DNA of 17,945 bases from Ruminococcus sp. (GCA_017481395.1 JAFUPE010000025.1:1-17945); one strand, 5' to 3'. Positions 1 to 8,665 are shown, counted from the first letter of the stretch. Program-made: numbers and translations. The notes: generated from the letters alone by a model not told the origin.

Positions 1-1857
1 ATTGTTTGTACTGTAATGAGCGTTGACCCCGACTGTGCTCCCGAAATCGCAGCTATGGTTGGTGTTTCTCTTTCTCTTTCAATTTCCGACATTACTTGGA
101 ATGGCCCTATCAGCAGTGTTTCTGTAGGCTACGTTGACGGCGAAATCGTAATTAACCCCACAGCAGAGCAGAGAGAGCGTTCTAAAATGGCTACAACCGT
201 TGCTTCGACAGACAGCCGCGTTGCTATGATTGAGGCAGGTGCTGACTGCGTAAGCGACGAGGTTATGTTTAACGCAATTATGGCAGGCCACGAGGCTAAC
301 CAGCCCATTATTGAGTTTATTAAGGGCATTCAGGCTGAGATTGGTAAAGAAAAGTTCAGCTACCCCTCTAACGAGCCCGACCACGATATGTTCGAGGCTA
401 TCAAGGCTTTCTCGGAGGAAGATATCAAGTTTGCTCTTGATACAGACGACAAGACAGTTCGTGACGAAAGACTTAAGCCCATTTACGAGGCTGTTCACGA
501 GAAGTTCGATGAGATTTATCCCGAGTGTGAGGCTAAGATTGACGAGTGCCTTTATAAAACTCAGAAGTTTATCGTTCGCCGCTGGCTTTTAGACGAGCAG
601 AAGCGTGTTGACGGCAGAGGTATGAACGACATTCGTCCTCTTGCTTCTGAGGTAGGCGTTCTTCCCAGAGTTCATGGTTCAGGTTTATTTACACGTGGCC
701 AGACACAGGTTCTTACAGTTGCTACACTTGGCCCTGTTTCCGACCAGCAGCTTTTAGACGGTATTGATGAGGAAGAGTACAAGCGTTATATGCACCACTA
801 CAACTTCCCCAGCTATTCTGTTGGTGAAACAAAGCCCAGCCGCGGCCCCGGCAGACGTGAGATTGGTCACGGTGCTCTTGCAGAGAGAGCATTAGCTCCC
901 GTAATTCCTTCTGTTGAGGAATTCCCCTATGCAATCAGACTCGTTTCCGAGATTCTTTCTTCTAACGGTTCTACTTCTCAGGGTTCTGTTTGCGGTTCTA
1001 CACTTGCTCTTATGGATGCAGGTGTTCCCATTAAGGCTCCTGTTGCAGGTATTTCCTGCGGTCTTATTACCGAGGGCGAGCGTTGGATGACAATGGTTGA
1101 CATTCAGGGCGTTGAGGACTTCTTCGGCGATATGGACTTTAAGGTAGCAGGTACTAAGGACGGCATTACAGCTATCCAGATGGACCTTAAGATTTCCGGT
1201 CTTACTCCCGAAATTATCAAGGAGGCTCTTGAGAAAACTCACGAGGCTCGTAACTATATTCTTGACGAAATTATGCTTAAGGCTATTGCTGAGCCCAGAG
1301 CAGAGCTTAGTAAGTATGCTCCTAAGATGCTTACCACAACAATCCCTGCTGATAAGATTTCTGAAGTTATCGGTAAGGGCGGTAAGGTAATCAAGGAGAT
1401 TCAGGCAGAGTGTCAGGTTAAGATTGATATCGAGGAAGACGGCGACTTTGGTCACGTATTTGTAAGCGGTGTTGATGCAGATAATTGTAAGCGTGCTTTA
1501 AGCATTGTTGAGACAATCGCAGTTGACCCCGAGCCCGGTGCAATGTTCCTTGGTAAGGTTACAAGACTTATGGAGTTCGGTGCTTTCGTTGAGATTGCTC
1601 CCGGCAAGGAAGGTCTTGTTCACGTATCTCAGCTTGACGTTAAGCGTACTGAGAAGGTGTCAGACGTTGTAAATGTTGGCGACGTTATCCGTGTTAAGGT
1701 TCTTGAGATTGACGACAAGGGCAGACTTAACCTCTCCAGACGTGCAGTTTTAATTGAGGTTGACGGCTTAACTCCCGAGAACGACCCCGCAGCTGACAGA
1801 CCTCGTCGTGAGGGCGGCAGAAACGGCGGTAACTTCCGCGGCAAACGTAATCATTAA
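1..1857 (+). CDS. pnp: Polynucleotide phosphorylase, 5' end outside window
   Basis: Phosphorolytic 3'-to-5' exoribonuclease of mRNA decay in the cytoplasm. The frame is open from base 1, so the ATG at 16 is an internal methionine: the residues around it (VMSVDPDCAPEIAAM) match the middle of the first RNase PH domain. About 110 N-terminal residues are missing compared with the usual ~700 aa. Visible here (618 codons): the end of RNase PH domain 1, the helical linker, RNase PH domain 2 (about 205-425) with SGLFTRGQTQ, GRREIGHG and the active-site stretch GDMDFKVAGTKDG near 376-388, a KH domain with VIGKGGKVIKEIQ near 455-468, and an S1 domain at about 510-582. A Gly/Arg-rich tail (GGRNGGNFRGKRNH) follows. 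pnp often lies downstream of truB-ribF-rpsO on the same strand in Firmicutes. Here it faces the truB operon convergently. Confidence 0.97.
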   Translation: MVCTVMSVDPDCAPEIAAMVGVSLSLSISDITWNGPISSVSVGYVDGEIVINPTAEQRERSKMATTVASTDSRVAMIEAGADCVSDEVMFNAIMAGHEANQPIIEFIKGIQAEIGKEKFSYPSNEPDHDMFEAIKAFSEEDIKFALDTDDKTVRDERLKPIYEAVHEKFDEIYPECEAKIDECLYKTQKFIVRRWLLDEQKRVDGRGMNDIRPLASEVGVLPRVHGSGLFTRGQTQVLTVATLGPVSDQQLLDGIDEEEYKRYMHHYNFPSYSVGETKPSRGPGRREIGHGALAERALAPVIPSVEEFPYAIRLVSEILSSNGSTSQGSVCGSTLALMDAGVPIKAPVAGISCGLITEGERWMTMVDIQGVEDFFGDMDFKVAGTKDGITAIQMDLKISGLTPEIIKEALEKTHEARNYILDEIMLKAIAEPRAELSKYAPKMLTTTIPADKISEVIGKGGKVIKEIQAECQVKIDIEEDGDFGHVFVSGVDADNCKRALSIVETIAVDPEPGAMFLGKVTRLMEFGAFVEIAPGKEGLVHVSQLDVKRTEKVSDVVNVGDVIRVKVLEIDDKGRLNLSRRAVLIEVDGLTPENDPAADRPRREGGRNGGNFRGKRNH

Positions 1858-1961
1858 GCAGGGTGCCCCTACAGGGCGATTCGCCAGTGGACAGGTTTAA
1901 TGCAGAGAAAACCAATGTTTAACGGCGGATTGAAATAACCTTAAAATATAGTTTATATATT

Positions 1962-1998
1962 AAAAATCCCTGTCGTGCTATTGCGACAGGGATTTTTA
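1962..1998 (+). terminator. Intrinsic terminator of pnp
   Basis: A perfect 14-bp stem (1962-1975 with 1984-1997), 8-nt loop TGCTATTG, GC-rich core CCCTGTCG, and a run of T on the 3' arm followed by AT-rich sequence. It lies about 105 bases past the pnp stop. The mirrored A/T flanks mean it could work in both directions. The stretch 1858-1961 before it holds only a short GCCC/GGGC hairpin (1868-1880) and no gene I can support. Confidence 0.9.
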
Positions 1999-2025
1999 TA
2001 ATTTTATAAAATTTATCAAATGTTG

Positions 2026-2054
2026 TTGACAGATATAAATAGAAGTGGTAATAT
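2026..2054 (+). promoter_or_regulatory. Sigma-A promoter of the 40-aa gene
   Basis: TTGACA at 2026-2031 and TAATAT at 2049-2054 are separated by exactly 17 bases. The -35 is perfect and the -10 matches 5 of 6 positions. Transcription would start near 2060-2062, leaving a leader of about 20 nt that is little more than the ribosome site. Confidence 0.8.
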
Positions 2055-2066
2055 ATAACAAAAGTC

Positions 2067-2075
2067 GGAGGTGAT
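2067..2075 (+). promoter_or_regulatory. Perfect Shine-Dalgarno of the 40-aa gene
   Basis: GGAGGTGAT is fully complementary to the 3' end of 16S rRNA (9 of 9). It ends 4 bases before the ATG at 2080, an effective spacing of about 8 from GGAGG. It fixes the start codon and predicts strong translation. Confidence 0.8.
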
Positions 2076-2079
2076 AACG

Positions 2080-2202
2080 ATGAAAGAATATACTAATTTA
2101 GAAATTGAAGTTATTAACTTTAATAAAGCGGATGTTATTGTGGCATCGGGAGGAGATTCAGAGCACGATAACGGTTATATTAATTGGGACGACTTTGAAT
2201 AA
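2080..2202 (+). CDS. Orphan 40-residue peptide gene, function unknown
   Basis: A 40-codon gene, too short for usual ORF cut-offs, but with a 17-bp-spaced consensus promoter, a perfect ribosome site and a 14-bp terminator 8 bases after its stop. The peptide starts MKEYTNLEIEVINFNKADVI, continues VASGG, and ends in a highly acidic, aromatic tail (SEHDNGYINWDDFE). It has no cysteines, no signal peptide and no membrane helix. From memory, the layout Y-x-x-L-E-I-E-V-I-x-F-x-x-x-D-V-I-V-x-S-G-G resembles a loosely defined, uncharacterised group of short Clostridia peptides; this is recollection, not a search. No processing enzyme, transporter or immunity-like gene lies nearby, so a modified-peptide precursor is possible but unsupported. 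The expression signals make me confident that the gene is real. The role is unknown. Confidence 0.8.
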   Translation: MKEYTNLEIEVINFNKADVIVASGGDSEHDNGYINWDDFE

Positions 2203-2210
2203 TCTATATT

Positions 2211-2245
2211 AAAAGGTGCTGAGTGTAAAAACTCAGCACCTTTTT
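2211..2245. terminator. Strong terminator, probably bidirectional
   Basis: A 14-bp perfect stem (2211-2224 with 2231-2244, core GGTGCTGAGT) with a 6-nt loop GTAAAA, followed by T5 on the plus strand. It ends the 40-aa gene. On the minus strand the same stem is followed by TTTTAATATAG, so it is also the best candidate for ending the rimP-truB operon, whose last stop codon is about 90 bases away. Confidence 0.9.
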
Positions 2246-2266
2246 GTTATATAATGATTATTGTAG

Positions 2267-2286
2267 GGAATGGATTAATCTGTTCC
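2267..2286. repeat. 20-base imperfect palindrome
   Basis: GGAATGGATTAATCTGTTCC folds completely on the plus strand if two G-T wobbles are allowed (GGAA, wobble pair, GATTAATC core). It lies in the gap between the sORF terminator and the truB stop, just after TTGTAGG, a sequence often seen at the edge of intergenic repeats in gut Clostridia (recollection). Function unknown. Confidence 0.5.
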
Positions 2287-2303
2287 AAAAGTTTTGATAA
2301 CGG

Positions 2304-2321
2304 AACGCATAAATGCGTTTT
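2304..2321. terminator. Possible weak terminator hairpin past truB
   Basis: AACGCAT-AA-ATGCGTT is a perfect 7-bp inverted repeat with TTTT on the plus strand. It sits 15-30 bases past the truB stop. The T-run is on the wrong strand for truB, so it may only protect the mRNA end or be fortuitous. Confidence 0.35.
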
Positions 2322-2333
2322 CTACGAATGAAT

Positions 2334-3230
2334 TTATCCAATATTAAAGAATTTAAAGATTTTAAGTTCTTTTTCTTTTATGATTCCTAAACCTAAGAAC
2401 TTATCATTAAATTTTACTCTGAAAATTTCGTTTTCGGAATAGTCTTTTGGAAGTGTACGTAAGCGTTCTAACCCCAATGCGCCGCCATTTTTAAAGCGGA
2501 TACTCTGAGCCTCGGACACAGTTACCTTTCGGTAAGTATCAAAAAGTCTTTCTATAGGGAGGAGCTTTGCTTTGATTTCTTCGGGAGTTAAGCTTTTAAG
2601 CTCGTCCATAGAAATACTTTCACTTAGCGAAAATCCGCAGGCCTTTGTGCGAATTAGAGAGGTCATTACCGCGAATGTATCTAAAGCCTTGCCGATGTCG
2701 TCAACAAGTGAACGAATGTACGTCCCCTTAGAACAACTTACCCTGATTTTTGCAGTCTGATTTTCTGCTGAAAAATCCTCGCAAACAAGGCTGTAAATGG
2801 TGACAGGGCGAGCTTCTCGCTTGACCTCTATGCCTTGTCGGGCAAGGTCGTAGAGCCTTTTGCCAGTCTGCTTTAATGCGGAGTACATAGGGGGGATCTG
2901 CAAAATTTCGCCTCGGAAATCAGCGAGAGTTGTTTCGAATTGTTCTTTTGTAACAGAAGACTTTTCTTCTCTTAAAATATTGCCCCAGATATCAAGGGTG
3001 TCGGTCTCTATACCGAATTTAAGCTCGGCTAAATATTCTTTATCGTGATTTGGCAGAATATCCTGAGCCTTTGTAGCCGCACCTAAAAGTATAGGGAGAA
3101 CTCCTGTTGCGTTGGGGTCAAGGGTGCCGCAGTGACCGGTTTTCCTTTGACCTGATTTCTTTCGTGTAACGGCAACCGCGTCGAAGGACGTAAAGTCCAT
3201 AGGCTTATTTATTATGAGAACGCCGTTCAT
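2334..3230 (-). CDS. truB: tRNA pseudouridine(55) synthase
   Basis: Isomerises U55 of the tRNA T-loop to pseudouridine. The 298-aa protein opens with MNGVLIINKPMDFTSFDAV and carries the TruB signature GHCGTLDPNATGVL, in which Asp38 is the catalytic aspartate. KEYLAELKFGIETDTLDIWG and, further on, GTYIRSLVDDIG are also typical of the family. The C-terminal ~70 residues correspond to a small PUA-like region. Its ATG overlaps the stop of nrnA by ATGA (4 bases), so translation is probably coupled. It is the last gene of the rimP operon; ribF, which often follows, is absent. Confidence 0.96.
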   Translation of the reverse strand: MNGVLIINKPMDFTSFDAVAVTRKKSGQRKTGHCGTLDPNATGVLPILLGAATKAQDILPNHDKEYLAELKFGIETDTLDIWGNILREEKSSVTKEQFETTLADFRGEILQIPPMYSALKQTGKRLYDLARQGIEVKREARPVTIYSLVCEDFSAENQTAKIRVSCSKGTYIRSLVDDIGKALDTFAVMTSLIRTKACGFSLSESISMDELKSLTPEEIKAKLLPIERLFDTYRKVTVSEAQSIRFKNGGALGLERLRTLPKDYSENEIFRVKFNDKFLGLGIIKEKELKIFKFFNIG

Positions 3231-4171
3231 AATATCTTCTCAGCCTCGTTTATAAGGGAGTCTTTAACAAAATCCAAAGTACCCTCTATAGTACAGCCCG
3301 AAGCCGCAACGTGACCGCCGCCTCCGAAAGCAGAGCAATAGGCAGAGGCATCAACGCCTTCGTTGGTGCGAACAGAAATTTTAAAAACTCCGTCTTCTTT
3401 TTCTCTGATTGTAATGCCCATTAGTACGCCCTCAACGCGTCTTGGAATAGAGGCAAGACCTTCTACCTCGTCATCACCTACGCCTGCTTTTTTTAGCATA
3501 GCTTGGGTAACAACGATAAGGGCAAGCTTGCCCGAAAGGTGAAGCTCTAAGGTGTTATATACTAACTTCTGCAATTCAATACGGGCAGGGGACATAATCT
3601 CGAACATCTCGGCGTTAATTTTCTCCCAAGGGGCACCTGCCGCCATGGTTTTGGCGGCAATAAGGTGAGTTTTGGGAGTTGTGTTTGTATACCTGAAACA
3701 GCCTGTATCGGTAGAAAGTCCTGTGTAAATACAGGTTGCAATATGCTTGTTGAGGATTACACCCGTCATAAGCCCTAAAAGCTCAAACACAATCTCAGCC
3801 GCCGAGGCAGACGCACTGTCGATATATTTCATTTTTGAATCTATGGAGTTTGTGCCGTGATGGTCAATGCAGATGTCGATGATATCCTTGTATTTTTCTT
3901 CGTTTTCGCCCAAAAGCGAGGTGGCGGCGACATCTACGCTTACGACATATTCACGCTCGAAGTCCTGTGTCTTTACGCCTTCTTTTAAAAAGGCGTATTT
4001 TTTTGCAGGCTCACCGCAGGTTACAACCCTTGCATTTTTGCCTAACTGCTGTAAAGCAGAGCAAAGTGCATAGGCAGAGCCTAAGGTGTCGCCGTCGGGG
4101 TATCGGTGAGTGAGAATTTCGATATTATCCATGGTCATAAGCTTATCGGCAATAGCCTTAAGATTATTCAT
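3227..4171 (-). CDS. nrnA: DHH-family phosphoesterase (NrnA-like nanoRNase / pAp phosphatase)
   Basis: Predicted manganese-dependent enzyme that removes nucleotides from very short RNA oligomers and may dephosphorylate 3'-phosphoadenosine 5'-phosphate. The 314 aa show the DHH motifs in order: THRYPDGDTLGSA (His22, Asp26, Asp28), VDVA with Asp80, and ICIDHHG with Asp103-His104-His105. The C-terminal DHHA1 domain ends with the substrate-binding glycine motif GGGGHVAASG near 283-292. The start overlaps the rbfA stop by 8 bases (ATGAATAA) and its own stop overlaps truB, the usual place of nrnA between rbfA and truB in Firmicutes. A cyclic-dinucleotide phosphodiesterase of the same superfamily is less likely because there are no membrane, PAS or GGDEF parts. 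Confidence 0.93.
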   Translation of the reverse strand: MNNLKAIADKLMTMDNIEILTHRYPDGDTLGSAYALCSALQQLGKNARVVTCGEPAKKYAFLKEGVKTQDFEREYVVSVDVAATSLLGENEEKYKDIIDICIDHHGTNSIDSKMKYIDSASASAAEIVFELLGLMTGVILNKHIATCIYTGLSTDTGCFRYTNTTPKTHLIAAKTMAAGAPWEKINAEMFEIMSPARIELQKLVYNTLELHLSGKLALIVVTQAMLKKAGVGDDEVEGLASIPRRVEGVLMGITIREKEDGVFKISVRTNEGVDASAYCSAFGGGGHVAASGCTIEGTLDFVKDSLINEAEKIL

Positions 4172-4535
4172 CTTGATCGTCGTCCTCTCTTTTTATATCA
4201 AGGTCGTGAAGAATCTTGGATATATTTGCACTGTATTCGATGGAATCGGTAGCTTTGAAGATAAGTGTAGGTACGTGGCGGATAGAAAGCCTAAGCCCTA
4301 ACTCGCGGCGGATAAAGCCGGCGGCGGATTTTAGACCCTTGACTGCCTCGGTTGCCTTTGCCATACCTTCAAGAGCACTGATGTAAACCGTACAGTAGCT
4401 AAGGTCATTGGTGACCTCAACTCGGATAATGGATACAAAGGAGCCTGCAACGCGAGGGTCTTTTACCTCGCGTAAAATTGCAGTAAGCTCGCGTTTGATA
4501 TCTTCGGTAGTTCTTGAAATTTTGTGACTTGCCAT
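4164..4535 (-). CDS. rbfA: 30S ribosome-binding factor A
   Basis: Late 30S assembly factor that binds near helix 1 of 16S rRNA. The 123-aa product is of normal length with a single KH-type fold. It has KDPRV at 25-29 and the family's C-terminal pattern HVPTLIFKATDSIEYSANISKIL, then a short acidic tail (KREDDDQDE). GGAGGT lies 6 bases before the ATG, in the 15-base gap after infB. Confidence 0.95.
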   Translation of the reverse strand: MASHKISRTTEDIKRELTAILREVKDPRVAGSFVSIIRVEVTNDLSYCTVYISALEGMAKATEAVKGLKSAAGFIRRELGLRLSIRHVPTLIFKATDSIEYSANISKILHDLDIKREDDDQDE

Positions 4536-4550
4536 AAATTTACCTCCGGC

Positions 4551-6947
4551 TTAGTCCTCGCGGTATTCCTCAATAATAAATGCCTCGAAGATGTCGCCTT
4601 CTTTGATGTCGTTAAATCTTTCAAGACCGAGACCGCACTCGTAGCCTTCGGCAACTTCCTTAACAGCATCTTTGAATCTCTGAAGCGAGGAAACCTCGTC
4701 CTCGGCAATGATAATACCGTCTCTTACAACTCTGATTTTAGCATTTCTTGCAAGCTTTCCGTTCTTAACGTAACAGCCTGCGATTGTGCCGACAGACTTA
4801 ATCTTAATAACATTACGGCACTCTGCAGTACCAAGAATAACTTCTCTTGTTTTGGGTGCAAGCATACCCTTCATAGCGGACTCAATCTCTTCGATACAGT
4901 CGTAGATGATGGTGTAAAGACGCATATCAACACCGTCACGCTCAGCGTTTGTTGCGGCAACAGAGTCGGGGCGAACGTTAAAGCCTACGATAATTGCGTT
5001 TGAAGCGTTTGCAAGCATAACGTCACTTTCATTAACAGCGCCAACACCCTGATGGATAACGTGAACGCGTACTTCCTCGTTACTGAGTTTTTCTAAGGAC
5101 TGTCTTACAGCCTCTACAGAGCCCTGAACGTCAGCCTTAACTACAATCTTAAGCTCTTTAACCTCGCCAAGCTTCATCTGGTCAAAGAGGTTGTCAAGGC
5201 TTACCTTTGTCTGAGACTTAAAGAGCTCTTCTTTCTTAGCTGCCTTTCTTTCTTCTACAAGCTCACGTGCAAGACGCTCGTCACTAACTGCGTCGAAGGT
5301 GTCGCCACCTGTGGGTACTTCGGCAAGACCTGTAATCTCAACAGGAACAGAGGGACCTGCAACCTTTACCTTTTCACCGCGTTCGTTGGTCATAGCACGA
5401 ACACGACCTACGGCAGTGCCTGCTACAACGATGTCGCCTGTGTGAAGTGTACCGTTCTGAACAAGAATTGTGGCAATGGGGCCTCTGCCCTTGTCAAGGC
5501 GGGCCTCGATAACTGTACCCTTAGCGGCACGGTCGGGATTAGCCTTAAGCTCTTTCATATCGGCAACGAGAGTTACCATTTCAAGAAGGTCGTCAATGCC
5601 CATACCTGTCTTAGCGGAAATAGGCATACACGGTGTATCACCGCCCCATTCCTCGGGGATAATCTCGTGCTCGGTAAGCTGCTGCATAACTCTGTCGGGG
5701 TTAGCACCAACCTTATCCATTTTATTAATAGCAACAATTACGGAAACGCCTGCAGCCTTGGCGTGGTTAATAGCTTCGATGGTCTGTGGCATAATACCAT
5801 CGTCAGCAGCAACAACAAGAATTGCGATATCTGTAACCTGAGCACCACGGGCTCGCATAGTTGTGAAAGCTTCGTGACCGGGGGTGTCGAGGAAGGTAAT
5901 GTCTCTACCGTTTACTACTACGCGGTAAGCACCAATATGCTGAGTAATACCGCCTGCCTCAGAAGCTGTAACGTTTGCATGACGGATGTAGTCAAGAAGT
6001 GAAGTCTTACCATGGTCTACGTGGCCCATAACAACTACAACGGGAGCACGGTCCTTAAGGTTTGCCTCGTCATCAACTGTATCGTCAATAATTCTTTCCT
6101 CGATTGTAACAACAACTTCTTTTTCAACCTTTGCGTGGAATTCCATAGCAATAAGAGAAGCTGTGTCGAAGTCTACAGAGTCATTTTGGGTAACCATTGT
6201 GCCCATAAGGAAAGCCTTCTTGATAACCTCAGCGGCAGTAGCCTTGAGTCTTAAGGCAAGCTCTGTAATTGTGATTTCATCGGGAATTTTAACAGTTATG
6301 GGCTTTGCCTTACGCTCCTGAGCGATTCTTTTGAGACGCTCTGCCTCGGTCTCTTTTCTGGAGTTCTTGGGTTTATTTCTCTGCTGTGAACGCTGGTTAA
6401 TCTTTTGCTTTGCCTTTGACATATTGCTGTCGGATTTAACCTTGTCGTAAGCTAAATTGTCGTACTTTTCGTTGTAACGCTCTACGTTTACGTCAACTGT
6501 ACGTGTGTTAACGATTTTACCCTGAGCACGCTTTGACTTAATCTCGGAGGTGGTGTCAACGTCGTCATAGTTTTTGGGGTTTTTAGTCTTTTTCTCCTGA
6601 GGTTTTTCTGCAGGCTTTGTGTCGTTTTTAGCAGGAGCCTTTTCGCCCTTAAGGCTTGCTTCGAGCTCTTTTTTAGCCTGAGCTTTTTTCTCACGCTCTT
6701 CTTCCTTGCGTTTCTGCTCGGCTTCTTCTTTAGCTTCGATAGCCTTATCGCGTACTGCAAAGTATGAGCTGAGGCTTTCCATATTGTTTTTCTGTGTGAA
6801 ATAGTCAAAAACAACGTCAAGCTCGGGCTCATCGAGAGTAGTCATAGACTTTTTGGTTGTACCGCAGTACTTGGAAACAACCTCGATTACTTCTTTGCTT
6901 GAAACGTTAAGGTCCTTTGCGACCTCGTGAATTTTATATTTAATCAT
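4551..6947 (-). CDS. infB: Translation initiation factor IF-2
   Basis: GTPase that brings initiator tRNA to the 30S subunit. The protein has 798 aa. Residues 1-50 form a first IF2 N-terminal module ([19 protein letters not shown]). A long charged Lys/Glu-rich linker runs to about 215, followed by a second IF2N module (218-270, [20 protein letters not shown]). The G domain has G1 GHVDHGKT at 308-315, the G2 region [12 protein letters not shown]3 DTPGH at 354-358, G4 NKMD at 408-411 and G5 SAK at 444-446. Domains II, III and IV follow. The start overlaps the ylxQ stop by ATGA and has GGGAGGAG upstream. The linker is compositionally biased but intact. Confidence 0.98.
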   Translation of the reverse strand: MIKYKIHEVAKDLNVSSKEVIEVVSKYCGTTKKSMTTLDEPELDVVFDYFTQKNNMESLSSYFAVRDKAIEAKEEAEQKRKEEEREKKAQAKKELEASLKGEKAPAKNDTKPAEKPQEKKTKNPKNYDDVDTTSEIKSKRAQGKIVNTRTVDVNVERYNEKYDNLAYDKVKSDSNMSKAKQKINQRSQQRNKPKNSRKETEAERLKRIAQERKAKPITVKIPDEITITELALRLKATAAEVIKKAFLMGTMVTQNDSVDFDTASLIAMEFHAKVEKEVVVTIEERIIDDTVDDEANLKDRAPVVVVMGHVDHGKTSLLDYIRHANVTASEAGGITQHIGAYRVVVNGRDITFLDTPGHEAFTTMRARGAQVTDIAILVVAADDGIMPQTIEAINHAKAAGVSVIVAINKMDKVGANPDRVMQQLTEHEIIPEEWGGDTPCMPISAKTGMGIDDLLEMVTLVADMKELKANPDRAAKGTVIEARLDKGRGPIATILVQNGTLHTGDIVVAGTAVGRVRAMTNERGEKVKVAGPSVPVEITGLAEVPTGGDTFDAVSDERLARELVEERKAAKKEELFKSQTKVSLDNLFDQMKLGEVKELKIVVKADVQGSVEAVRQSLEKLSNEEVRVHVIHQGVGAVNESDVMLANASNAIIVGFNVRPDSVAATNAERDGVDMRLYTIIYDCIEEIESAMKGMLAPKTREVILGTAECRNVIKIKSVGTIAGCYVKNGKLARNAKIRVVRDGIIIAEDEVSSLQRFKDAVKEVAEGYECGLGLERFNDIKEGDIFEAFIIEEYRED

Positions 6948-7264
6948 TCGGTTTCTCCTCCCTTATTGTTTTGGGTGATAAGCTCAGAAAGCTTTTTTGC
7001 AAAGCCGTCGTCTTCGACGGCAAGCACTGCACAGGTTTTGCCCAGTGCGAAGCTAAGCTCATCTTTAGAGTATTGTAAAATCTCATAGCCTGTTGTCTTG
7101 GTGGCTGAGATAATTTTTTTCTTTGTGTTTTCTGAAATGTCACTTGCTAAGAGCACAAGCCTTGCGTTGCCTGATTCTACGGACTCAATGACTGTGTCAC
7201 AGCCGATTTTCATTTTGCCTGCCCGTCTGCAAAGCCCAAGGAAATTAAGAAGCTTATCATTCAA
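6944..7264 (-). CDS. ylxQ: L7Ae-family RNA-binding protein YlxQ, TTG start
   Basis: 106 aa of the L7Ae/L30e/S12e fold, expected to bind kink-turn RNA. Its physiological role is not settled. Features: [23 protein letters not shown] at the N-terminus, [16 protein letters not shown] and a C-terminal [14 protein letters not shown]. The start codon is TTG (7262-7264), inside the end of rnpM with an 8-base overlap (TTGAATGA) and GAGGAG about 10 bases upstream. No in-frame ATG lies nearby. Location between rnpM and infB is the standard one. Confidence 0.92.
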   Translation of the reverse strand: MNDKLLNFLGLCRRAGKMKIGCDTVIESVESGNARLVLLASDISENTKKKIISATKTTGYEILQYSKDELSFALGKTCAVLAVEDDGFAKKLSELITQNNKGGETE

Positions 7265-7559
7265 CTTTTTTCAACTCCTCTTTAAGATTTTCGTAAACCT
7301 CAGAGGGGATGGCGGAAGAAAATGCTTTTTCAAGGCGTTTTCCTTTTATGGCTTTGTTAAGACATTCTAAAGAGTTGCAGATGTAAGCACCTCTGCCCGG
7401 CTTTTTGCCTGTAAAGTCAAGCTCTATGCCGCCTTTTTCAAGGATTTCGCCGTTTTCACTTGTCTTGTCGGGAAGCCTTACTACACGGATAAGCTCACGC
7501 TTAGGTTTCATTTCATTACAGCCTGTGCATTTGCGAAGTGGAATTTTTTTCTGCTTCAA
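7257..7559 (-). CDS. rnpM: RnpM (YlxR), RNase P modulator family, TTG start
   Basis: 100 aa of the YlxR family. The B. subtilis member has been reported to bind RNase P RNA and reduce its activity. The two diagnostic segments are present: IPLRKCTGCNEMKPKRELIRVVR at the N-terminus and GRGAYICNSLECLNKA in the C-terminal half. The start codon is TTG (7557-7559), preceded by GGAGGG at 6 bases, in a 17-base gap after the nusA stop. Confidence 0.92.
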   Translation of the reverse strand: MKQKKIPLRKCTGCNEMKPKRELIRVVRLPDKTSENGEILEKGGIELDFTGKKPGRGAYICNSLECLNKAIKGKRLEKAFSSAIPSEVYENLKEELKKVE

Positions 7560-7576
7560 GAGTTTCCCTCCTGACC

Positions 7577-8665
7577 TTAAGCTTCTGCCTCTTCAGCTAC
7601 AGCTTCATCCTCTTCGTCTTCACCGTAGAAGCCGCTTTCGGGACGGATGTCAATCTTCCAGCCGGTAAGCTTTGCGGCGAGACGGGCGTTCTGACCCTTG
7701 TTGCCGATAGCCAGTGAAAGCTGAGAATCAGGAACTGTTACCTTACAGCTCTTTGTGCCGTCCTCAGCAACAACTACAGAAACGACACTTGCAGGAGCAA
7801 GAGCAGCCGCAATGAACTTTGCGGGGTCTTCGTCGTAAACGATGATGTCGATTTTCTCACCGCCAAGTTCGTCAACAATTGTGCCGACACGAGCACCGCG
7901 GTTGCCGATACAAGCACCTACTGCATCAACGGCAGGGTCGTTACTGATAACTGCCATTTTGGTTCTGGAGCCTGCCTCGCGGGAGATAGACTTAATCTCA
8001 ACAATACCGTCGAAAATTTCGGGTACTTCTTTTTCAAACATTTTTCTTACAAAGTCGGGGTGAGTGCGGCTGATAATAGCCTTGGGACCGCGGTCGCCTA
8101 CTCTTACATCAACGATGTAGATTTTAACGGAGTCGCCTTCCTTAAGGTTTTCCTCGCCAACCTGTTCGCTTACGGGAAGCACAGCCTCAGCCTTGCCGAA
8201 GCGGATTGTAGCGTTACCGGTTTTGGGGTCGATTCTTTCAACTGTTGCAGTAACGATTTCTTTGAGCTTTGACTGGAACTCTCTGAGCACCTGACCCTTT
8301 TCGCCGTCGCGGATGCCGCCGTGGATAACGTTTTTGGAAGCGGAAACTGCAATTCTGCCGAACTTTTTGGGGTCAAGGGGAATGCCGATTTCTTTGCCTA
8401 CGGCAGCACGTTTAGAAATCTGCTTTGCGTCTTCTAAGAGAATTTCGTTAGCCTCGTCTTCGATTTCCTCAACTACTGTTTTAATCATCTTAACGTTAAA
8501 GGTGTTTTTCTCGGCATCCATTGTGATGTCAATGTTTTCGTTGCCGTAAAGGTTTTTGCAGGCTACCACGATAGCACGCTTAATCTGCTCAATCATGTAG
8601 TCTACAGGGATACCCTTTTCCTTTTCAAGGAGCATTAACGCCTCGAATAATTCCTTGTTGTTCAT
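7577..8665 (-). CDS. nusA: Transcription termination/antitermination factor NusA
   Basis: RNA polymerase accessory factor for pausing, intrinsic termination and antitermination. The 362 aa contain the polymerase-binding N-terminal domain (1-125), an S1 domain (about 138-200), KH1 with IGNRG at 253-257 and KH2 with IGNKG at 320-324. An acidic tail (EDEEDEAVAEEAEA) ends the protein. It lacks the C-terminal acidic repeats of E. coli NusA, as is normal for Firmicutes. The ribosome site (AAAGGA) is about 13 bases before the ATG, rather far. It follows rimP by 42 bases, the largest gap in the operon. Confidence 0.96.
   Translation of the reverse strand: MNNKELFEALMLLEKEKGIPVDYMIEQIKRAIVVACKNLYGNENIDITMDAEKNTFNVKMIKTVVEEIEDEANEILLEDAKQISKRAAVGKEIGIPLDPKKFGRIAVSASKNVIHGGIRDGEKGQVLREFQSKLKEIVTATVERIDPKTGNATIRFGKAEAVLPVSEQVGEENLKEGDSVKIYIVDVRVGDRGPKAIISRTHPDFVRKMFEKEVPEIFDGIVEIKSISREAGSRTKMAVISNDPAVDAVGACIGNRGARVGTIVDELGGEKIDIIVYDEDPAKFIAAALAPASVVSVVVAEDGTKSCKVTVPDSQLSLAIGNKGQNARLAAKLTGWKIDIRPESGFYGEDEEDEAVAEEAEA

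Noticed and set aside
79..498. Minus-strand frames of 60-190 codons inside pnp, also 892-1455
   Set aside because: They lie antiparallel to well-conserved PNPase sequence, lack ribosome sites and family features, and arise from codon bias.
1891..1937. 12-codon plus-strand frame after pnp (MQRKPMFNGGLK)
   Set aside because: Only a poor ribosome site, no promoter of its own, and it lies in the pnp 3' untranslated region. Too short to support.
4524..5003. 159-codon plus-strand frame opposite infB, and similar frames at 5442-6254
   Set aside because: Opposite-strand shadows of the IF2 G domain and C-terminal domains; Cys/Asn-rich, no start signals.
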